Below are positions 1 to 9,000 of a stretch of DNA of 64,000 bases, piece by piece (position 1 is the first letter of the stretch; each line of letters starts with the position of its first letter). The DNA is from Bosea beijingensis (GTDB lineage: Bacteria > Pseudomonadota > Alphaproteobacteria > Rhizobiales > Beijerinckiaceae), in contig NZ_CP132359.1 of the NCBI RefSeq assembly GCF_030758975.1, forward strand, positions 5,290,701 through 5,354,700, written 5' to 3'. The position numbers and the translations under genes are program-made. The notes beneath the pieces are model-generated. The model made no database searches. It saw only the letters and a program-made list of their open reading frames with translations, and was not told where the DNA came from.

Positions 1-3000
1 TGACCGGCGCGCCGTCATTCAGCGACATGTCGGCGATCGGGGTCGTGACGGGGTCGTCATTGACTGCGGTCACCGTGATGTTGACCAGCGCGGTGCTGAA
101 GCCGCCCTGACCGTCGGTGATGCGATAGACGATCGTGTCGGTGCCGTTGAAATTGGCTGCGGGCGTGTAGGTCAGCGTGCCGTTCGGGTTGACGGTCAGC
201 GTGCCGTGGCCAGCGCTCGGCGTGAAGCTCGGGTCCAACGTCAGCGTGTCGCCATCGGGATCGACATCGTTGCCGAGGACATTGATGGTGACAGCGGTGT
301 CCTCGTTCGTCGTCGCGGCATCGTTGACGGCGGTCGGGGCCGGGTTGGTGACGATGATCTGATAGGTCCGCTCGATCGTGCCTGCATGGCCATCGCTGGC
401 ACTGACGGTGACGCTATAGATACCGTTATTGCCTGGGCCGCCCTGGCTCGCATTGCCAGCGATCGTGCCAAATATGCGGCCGGTCTCGGGGTCGTAGTTC
501 AGGCCCGGCGGCAGGCCGGTGATGACGAAGTCGATATCCTCGCCTTCGATATCGGTGAAGAAGTCGCCGACATTGTAATTGACCGCCTCGCCATCGGAGC
601 GGGTGCGATCGGGCAATGTTTCCGCGGTAGGCAGGTCGTTGACCCCGGTCACCGTCACCACCACGGTCGCGGTGTCGGTTTCCCCGCCTGCATTGGTGAC
701 CTGATAGGTCACGGTCGTCGTGCGCGTCTCGCGGGCGCGCAGATTGTCGAAATCGGTGCCGGGATTGAAGCTGAGATTGCCAAGTGCATCGATGACGAAG
801 CTGCCGCCCTGCGAGCCCGTCACCGCGGTGCCCACATTGCCTGCGGAACCGGCGACGCCGGTCACTGTCAGGGCGCCGCCGCCGGGGTCGCCGTCATTGG
901 TCAGCACGTTGCCGGTCGTGCTCTCGTTCTCGTTGACCGCGAAGGCATCGTTCGCTGCCATGGGCGGCGTGCTCAGCACCTGCCAGATGAAGCTGGTCTG
1001 GACCGTGCCGCCATTGCCGTCGCTGGCGGTGATCGTGACGGTATAGGGCCCGCCATTCGACGCGTCGGGCGTCAGCGTCCCGGAAATGATGCCGGTCTCG
1101 GCGTCATAGGTCAGCCCTGGCGGCAGGCCGGTGATCGTGAAATCGAGATCGTCGCGGTCGGCATCGGTGAAATAGGTGCTGATGTCGAGGAGGACGGTCT
1201 CGCCGTTCGAGTCGATCACGGTCGGGATCGGGCTCGCGACCGGCGCATCGTTTACGGCGTTCACGGTGACGATGATCACGGCGCTCGAGGTGCCGCCATT
1301 CCCATCGGAGATGGCGTAGACGATCGTGTCGGTGCCGTTGAAATTGGCTGCGGGCGTGTAGGTGATCACGCCGTTCAGGATCGAGACCGTGCCGTGCCCG
1401 GCACTTGCGGAGGTGATCGTCAGCGGATCGCCGTCCGGGTCGATGTCGTTCAGCAGCGGCGAGATCTCGACGGGCGTGTCCTCGTTCGTCGTCGCGGTGT
1501 CGTTGACCGCGGCCGGGCCGGGATTGGTGATGGTCAGCGTGAAGCTTGAAGGTCGCGTTCCGCCATTGCCGTCGCTTGCGGTGATCGTCACCGTATAGAC
1601 GCCGTCATTGGCCGGGCCGCCCTGGCTCGCATTGCGGTCGATGGTGCCGGAGACGATGCCCGTCAGCGGGTCGTAGCTCAGCCCGCTCGGCAGGCCTGAA
1701 ACGGCGTAGGTCAGCGTATCGCCGTCGACATCGCTGAAGAACGCACCGAGATTGTAGTTGAAGGCCTGCCCGTCGGCGCGCGTCGTGTTCGGGATGGGGG
1801 CGGCGTCCGGCGCATCGTTCACCGGGGTTACGGTCACCGTCACGGTCGCGGTGGCAACGCCGGAATTGCCGTCGTCGACGGTGTAGCTGAAGGTCTCGAC
1901 GCCGTTGAAATTGGCGTTGGGCGTGAAGCGCAGCATCTCCACGCCGCCGACCAGCACGAGCTGCACCGAGCCATTGGCAGTCGTGACGGATGGGCCGCCC
2001 AATGTCAGCACCACGTTGTTGACGCGGATGATCTCGTCGATATCGCCGTCGGGATCGCTATCATTCGCCAGGACTGGGATATCGACGGGGGTGTCCTCGG
2101 GTGTCGTCGCCGCGTCGTTATTGGCGATCGGAGGCCGGTTGAGCACCGTGTAGACGAAGCTGGTGGCCGCGCTGGCGCTGCCATCGCTCGCGGTGACCTG
2201 CACGGTGAAGGTGGCGCTGCCGGTCGATCCCGAGGCGTCGGGCAGGATGCGACCGCCGATGAGGCCCGTCGCGGGATCATAGCTCAGGCCGGGGGGCAGG
2301 CCGGTGACCGTGTAGCTGAGGCCGTCGCCATCGGCATCGCTGAAGAAGGCGCTGGCGTCGAGCGAGATCGTGTCGCCGTCATATACCGTCCGGTCGACGA
2401 TCGGGGTCGCGACCGGAGGGTCGTTGACCGCTCCGACCGTGATGGTCACGGTTGCCGTGGCGGTGCCGCCCTGCCCATCCGAGATCGTGTAGACGATGGT
2501 GTCGGCGCCGTTGAAATTGGCTGATGGCGTGTAGGTGATCGTGCCGTTCGGCTGGAAGGAGACCGTGCCGTTGCCGGCGCTGGCCGAGACGAGCTGGAGC
2601 GTGTCGCCGTCCGGGTCGCTGTCGGCGCCAGCCGCGCCGCTGACCGTGCCGACGCCCGTGATGACGTTGAAGACGGCCGGAGTGTCCTCGGTCGCGTTGA
2701 CCGTGTCGTTGTTTGCGATCGGGGCCGGGTTGATGACAGTGAAGGTGAAACTGCTCTGGACGGAGCCTCCCTGTCCGTCCGAAGCCGTGATCACGACCGT
2801 GTAGGCACCGCCCGTCCCACCGAGGCTGGCATCATTGGCGATGGTACCGCTGATGACGCCGGTCGCGCTGTTCAGGGTGAGGCCGGGCGGCAGCGTGCCG
2901 CCGGCCGAATAGCTCAGCGTGTCGCCGTCGAGATCGCTGAAATAGCCGGAGATGTTAAGATCGACGGCAGTGGCCTCGGCCTGGCTTAGAGCCGGGATCG

Positions 3001-6000
3001 TGCCGGCCCCGGGTGCGTCATTCACCGGCAGCACGGTGACGGTGACGTAATATTCGTTCTGGCCGCCGAAGCCGTCGGAAACCACGAAGCTGAACGTGTC
3101 GCTGCCCGCGAAATTGGCGGCTGGGGTATAGGTATAGCTACCATTCGCGGCGATGGTGACCGTGCCATGGGCGGGCACCGTGGTGCCGGCGGAATAGGTC
3201 ACGGGGTCGTTGTCGGCATCGGTCGCGGTCGGTAGCGTGCCGGAAAAGACCGTGTCCTCGTTCGTGGTCAGGCTGCCGTTCGAGGAAATCGGAGCGTCGT
3301 TTTCGCCGGCGACCGTCACGGCGACCGTTGCCGTCGCGGTGCCGCCCTGACCGTCAGAGATCGTATAGGTGAAGCTGGTCGCGCCGTTGAAATTGGCGTT
3401 GGGTAGGAAGGTCAACGTGCCGTTGGCGTTCAGCGTCACGCTGCCCTCGGCCACCGTGACAGGCACGCCCACGGTGATCGGGCTGCCATTGATCTGCGTA
3501 ATGCTAAGCGGATTGCCCTCGACATCACCGTCATTGGCGCGGACGTCGAAGGTCGCGCTGCCGTCCTCGGCGAGCGTCACCACATCGTCGACCGCGACAG
3601 GCGGGTCGTTCACCGCCGTCACGGTACCAGAGACGGTCGCGCTGGCGGTGCCGCCGGCGCCGTCGCTGATCGTGTAGGTGAAGCCGATCGGCCCATTGTA
3701 GTTCGCCGCCGGCGAGACGGTCAGCGTGCCGTTGGCATTCAGCGTGACGGTGCCGCCGGGGATCACGACGGAGCCGCCGCTGGCGATGTTGGTGCCATTG
3801 ATCTGGGTGATGCTCAGCGGGTTACCGTCGACATCGCTGTCATTGCTGCGCGGATCGAAGGTAAAGGGCGTGTCTTCGGTGACGGTGATGCTGTCGCCGG
3901 CAGCAACGGGCGCGTCGTTGACGGGTGTGACGGTGCCGTTGACGGTCGCGTTTGCGGTCGTGGTGCCGTCCGAGATCGTATAGGTGAAGCTCGGCGAGCC
4001 GTTATAGTTCAGCGCCGGCGCGAAGGTCAGCGTGCCATTGGCGTTGAGCGTGACCGTGCCGCCGGTGACGGCGACCGGCACGCCGATCGTGACCGCTGCG
4101 CCGTTGATCTGGGTGATCGTCAGGGCGTTGCCGTCGATATCGCTGTCATTGGCTCGCGGGTCGAAGGTGACCGGCGTATCCTCGGGCGTGGTGAAGCTGT
4201 CATTGACCGCGACCGGCGCGTCGTTCTGGCCGGTGACGGTGACGGTCACCGTCGCGGTCGAGGTGCCGCCCTGTCCGTCCGAGATCGTGTAGGTAACGCT
4301 GGTCGTGCGGGTCTGGCCGGCGGCAAGGTCGTCGAAGGCCGTGCCGGGGACGAAGCTGTAGCTGCCATTGGCGGCGATGGTGAAGGAGCCGCCATTCGTG
4401 CCGGTAACGGCGGTTCCGACCGCGCCCGCGACGCCATTGACGGCCGAGACGGTGATCGGGTCGCCATCCGGATCGCTGTCGGCGCCGCTGCCGTGATCGG
4501 CGAAGACGGAACCGCTGATATTGGCGTTCTCCGTCGTCGCCAGCGCGTCGTTGCGCGCGATCGGCGCGTCGTTGACGGGTGTGACGGTGCCGTTGATGGT
4601 CGCGGTTGCGGTCGTGGTGCCGTCCGAGATCGTATAGGTGAAGCTCGGCGAACCATTGTAGTTGAGCGCCGGCGCGAAGGTCAGCGTGCCGTTGGCGTTG
4701 AGCGTGACCGTGCCGCCGGTGACGGCGACCGGCACGCCGACCGTGACCGCAGCACCATTGATCTGGGTGATCGTCAGGGCATTGCCGTCGATATCGCTGT
4801 CATTGGCTCGCGGGTCGAAGGTGACCGGCGTATCCTCGGGCGTGGTGAAGCTGTCATTGACCGCGACCGGCGCGTCGTTCTGGCCGGTGACGGTGACGGT
4901 CACCGTCGCGGTCGAAGTGCCGCCCTGTCCGTCCGAGATCGTGTAGGTAACGCTGGTCGTGCGGGTCTGGCCGGCGGCAAGGTCGTCGAAGGCCGTGCCG
5001 GGGACGAAGCTGTAGCTGCCATTGGCGGCGATGGTGAAGGAGCCGCCATTCGTGCCGGTAACGGCGGTGCCGACCGCGCCCGCGACGCCATTGACCGCCG
5101 AGACCGTGATCGGGTCGCCATCCGGATCGCTGTCGGCGCCGCTGCCGTGATCGGCGAAGACGGAACCGCTGATATTGGCGTTCTCCGTCGTCGCCAGCGC
5201 GTCGTTGCGCGCGATCGGCGAAGGATTTGTCACTGTCCAGGTGAAGCTGCGGCTTGTGCTGAGCCCGCCTGCATCGGTGGCGGTGATCGTGACGCTGTAG
5301 GGGCTGCCCAGGCTGGCGCTGCGGTCGAGCGTGCCTGAGATCACACCCGTGATCGGATTGAGCGTCAGGCCGGGCGGCAGGCCGTTCGCGGCATAGGTCC
5401 GGGTGTCGCCGACATCGACATCGAAGAAATTGCCGGAGATGTCGAAGGAAACTGTTTGCGCATCGGCGCCGATCTGGCTGGCGATCGGCGTCGAGCCCGG
5501 CGCGTCGTTGACCGGCGTGACATTGATCGTCAGCGTCGAGGAGGCCGTGGCGCTGCCGTCGCTGATCGTGAAACCGACCTGCGGCACCGCGCCGTTGAAA
5601 TTCGCCGCGGGCACATAGCTGTAGGAACCGTTGGTATTGAGCGTGAACGAGCCCCAGGCTCCGCTCGCCGTCTGCCCCGCCGTGTAGGCGGTGCCGCCGA
5701 TCGTGAAGGTCGCGACGGCAAGGACATCGCCGTCGACATCGCTGGCGGAGGCCAGCACGCCCCCGGCCGCGCCCACGGTCAGCGTCGTATCTTCGTTCGT
5801 CGTGGCCGTGACCGGGTTCGCCACCGGCGCGTCGTTGACCGGACTGACCGTGACCGTGATCGTGTACTCGACCGCCACGATGCCGTCGCTGACCGTATAG
5901 GTGAAGCGATCGGTGCCGTTGAAGTTCGCCGCGGGGGTATAGGTGTAGGTACCGTTCGGGTTGATCGCCACCGAGCCATGGGCCGGCGCGGTGGCGCCAG

Positions 6001-9000
6001 GTCCATAGGTCAGCGCCTGGCCGTCGACATCGGTGGCGACGGGCAGGGTGCCCGAGAAGGCCACGTCCTCGGGCGTGGTCAGGCTGCCATTGGAGCCGAT
6101 CGGCGGATCATTGACGGCCGCGACCGCAATCACGCGCGTGTCGGTATCGGTCAGCGAGCCGTCGCTGCTGACCATGGTCAGCGTGACATTGCCGTTGAAA
6201 TCCGCCGTCGGGACGAAGACCGGGGCGGAGCCTCCCGCCAGATAGGCGTTGATGCTGGCAAGCGTGCCCGTCAGCGTGATCGACGCGGTGCCAGAGCCGG
6301 CAATGGTGACGCCGCCTGCCGGGCTCGCCGTCAGCGTGCCGCCTGTGCCGACCGAGAGCGTCACGGTATAGTTGCCGCTGCCTGCATCGACATCGCTGAC
6401 CGAGAGGCCGGCGAGCCTGAGCGAGATGTCCTCGTTGGTCGCAAAAGAGGCGGGCAGGCCGTTGACCGGGGCATCGTTGACCGGCGTTACGTCGAAGGTG
6501 ATCGTATTGGGGATCGGGTCCGTATTCTGCCCGCCATTGGCTGTGCCGCCATTGTCTCGGACCTGGAAGGTGAAAGACGCCAGCGCCGCACCATTGGCAT
6601 CCGGTGCCGGCGTCCAGCGCAGGTTGGCGATATTGGCCGCGGCGATGACTTGCCCCGCGGTGACGGCCGTTCCGGAGAGGGTCAGGCTGCCATTCGGCGG
6701 CAGGGTGGTGATGACGACCGCCTGCAGGGTATTGGCGGGATTGTCGTTCGGGTCCGAGAAGCCGAAATCGGCGGCGGTGAAACTGTAGCCGGTATCCTCG
6801 GCGAGCGTGATCGTCTTGTCAGTGCCCGCAGGCGCGTCGTTGACCGAATTGACGGTGACGCTGACGGTCGCCGTCTCTGTCGTGCCGCCCGAGGCGACGG
6901 TATAGGTAAAGCTGACCGCGCCGTTGTAGTTTGCCGCCGGCGTGAAGATCAGGGTGCCGTCGGCATTGAGCTGCACGCTGCCATTGCTGACGGCGACCGA
7001 GCCGTTGACCGTGATGGCAACGCCGTTGATGGCGGTGATCGCCCGGCCGGGATTGCTGAAGCCGTCATTGGCGAGCGGGTTGAAGGTCGCCGCCGTGTCC
7101 TCGTTGGTGGAGACGCTGTCATTGACCGCATCGGCAACGGCGCTCACCGAAACCGCCAAGGAGCCGCTAGCGCTGAGCGCGCCGTCGCTGGTGGTGATGG
7201 CAATGCTGGCGCTGCCGTTGAAATCCGCCACCGGCGTATAAGTGAGCCCGGCCAGCGCCGCGTTGATCTGGGCCGCGGTGCCGGAGATCGTCACCGTCCC
7301 TGTGCCGTTGCCGCCGATGACGGCGCCCGCGGCGGCGGCAACCGAAAGCGTGCCGTTCGTGCTGGTCAGCGTCGTCGTCAGCGCATTCGAGTCGATATCC
7401 GCGACGGTGACGCCGGCGATGGCGCGCGGCGTATCCTCGCTGGTGCTCTGCGCGCCGGGGAAGCTCAGCGTCGGCGCATCGTTGACCGGGGTCACCGTCA
7501 TATTGACGGTGGCGGTCTCGCTGACGCCGCCGGAACTCACCGTGTAGGTGAAGGCGAAGCTGCCATTGTAGTCGGCGGTCGGCGTGAAGGAGAGCGTGCC
7601 ATTGGCGTTGAGGCGAACCGTGCCGCCCGCAACGGTGACCGTGCCATTGACCGCGATCGCCGAGCCGTTGATGGCCGTGATCGTGCGGCCGGCATTGCTG
7701 AACGTGTCGTTTGCCAGCACGTTGAAGGTCGCGGCCGTATCCTCGGCGGTCGAGACGGCATCGTTGACCGCGTCTGTGACGGCGGTGACGGTGATGGTGC
7801 TGGTATCGATATCAGTCAGCGCACCGCCGGTGCCGGTATTGCCGCCGTCATTGGTCGTCATCGTCAGCGTGACCGCGCCGTTGAAATCCGCGACAGGCGT
7901 GAAGCTGATGCGGGCGGGACCGGTTGCCGCGAGATAGGCATTGATGTTGGCGAGCGTGCCGCTGAGCGTGATGCTCGCGGTGCCGGAATTGGCGACGGTG
8001 ACGCCGCCGGCGGAAGCGGCGGCCAATGTGCCGCCGGAGACCGCGAGCGTCACCGTCATCGTGCCCGAGCCGGCGTCGAGATCGATGACCGACAGCCCGG
8101 CGAGGCCGAGCGTCCCGTCCTCCGCCAGGGAGAAACCAGCCGGCAGCGTGTTGACCGGCGCGTCGTTGACGGCGGTGATCGCGACCGTCGCTACGGCGAT
8201 GTTGGACGAGGCGGCGCCGTCGTTGACCGTGACGTTGATGGCGCGGCTGGTGGTGACGATCGCATCCGAGGAGGACGAGAAGCGGACCTGCTGCAGCGCC
8301 GTCTGATAGGCGGCCTGCGTCGCTGTGCCGGTCAATGTCAGCGTGTAGGTCGAAGCGTTGTAGGACGCGGTGATCCCGGTCGGCAGCGTGCCGGTAACGG
8401 AGAGAAGATCGCCGGCCTGACCGTTGGTGATGACGACCGTGGCCGAGGCCATGGTGCTGTTGTCGGGGTCGACGATGCTGACATCGGTGTCGACGATGGC
8501 GATGCCGGTCCCGTTCTCAGTATAGCCCGTCGTGAAGCCGGTGCCCGCGCCCGAGGCGTCGAGATCCAGGCTCGGCGGGTCGTTGACGGCCGTCACCGAG
8601 ATCGTCGAGACGGCGGTGTTCGAAAGCTGCGTCCCGTCGCTGACATTCACGTTGAATACGCGCGCGGCCGTTGAAGGCGCGTCGCTGGTGCTCTCGAAGA
8701 CCACCGACTGGATCGTGCTGGCATAGACCGCCGTCGTCGCCGAGCCGCTGAGCTGGATCGTGACGCTCGTCCCGTTGTCGACGACCGTGTAGGCGATGCC
8801 GTTGATCGTGCCGCTGGAACCGTTGGCGAGGATCGTGCCCGTGGCGCCGCCGATCCTCAATTGGTCGCCGGCCTGCTTGTTGGTCAGCACGATCGTCGCC
8901 GAGGCCATGTTGGCGTTGTCGGCGTCGGTGATGGAGGCGGCGGGCGCCGCGATCGAGACCGGCGTGCCGTTCTCCGTGTAGCCCGCGCTCCAGTCCCGTC

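Noticed and set aside
5456..8674. Open plus-strand frame of over 1,000 codons inside the giant gene region (and others at 206-1549 and 4493-5338)
   Set aside because: It is antisense to the cadherin-like repeats. Its Arg/Gly/Asp-rich product follows from the repeat sequence on the other strand, and it has no domain or start signal.
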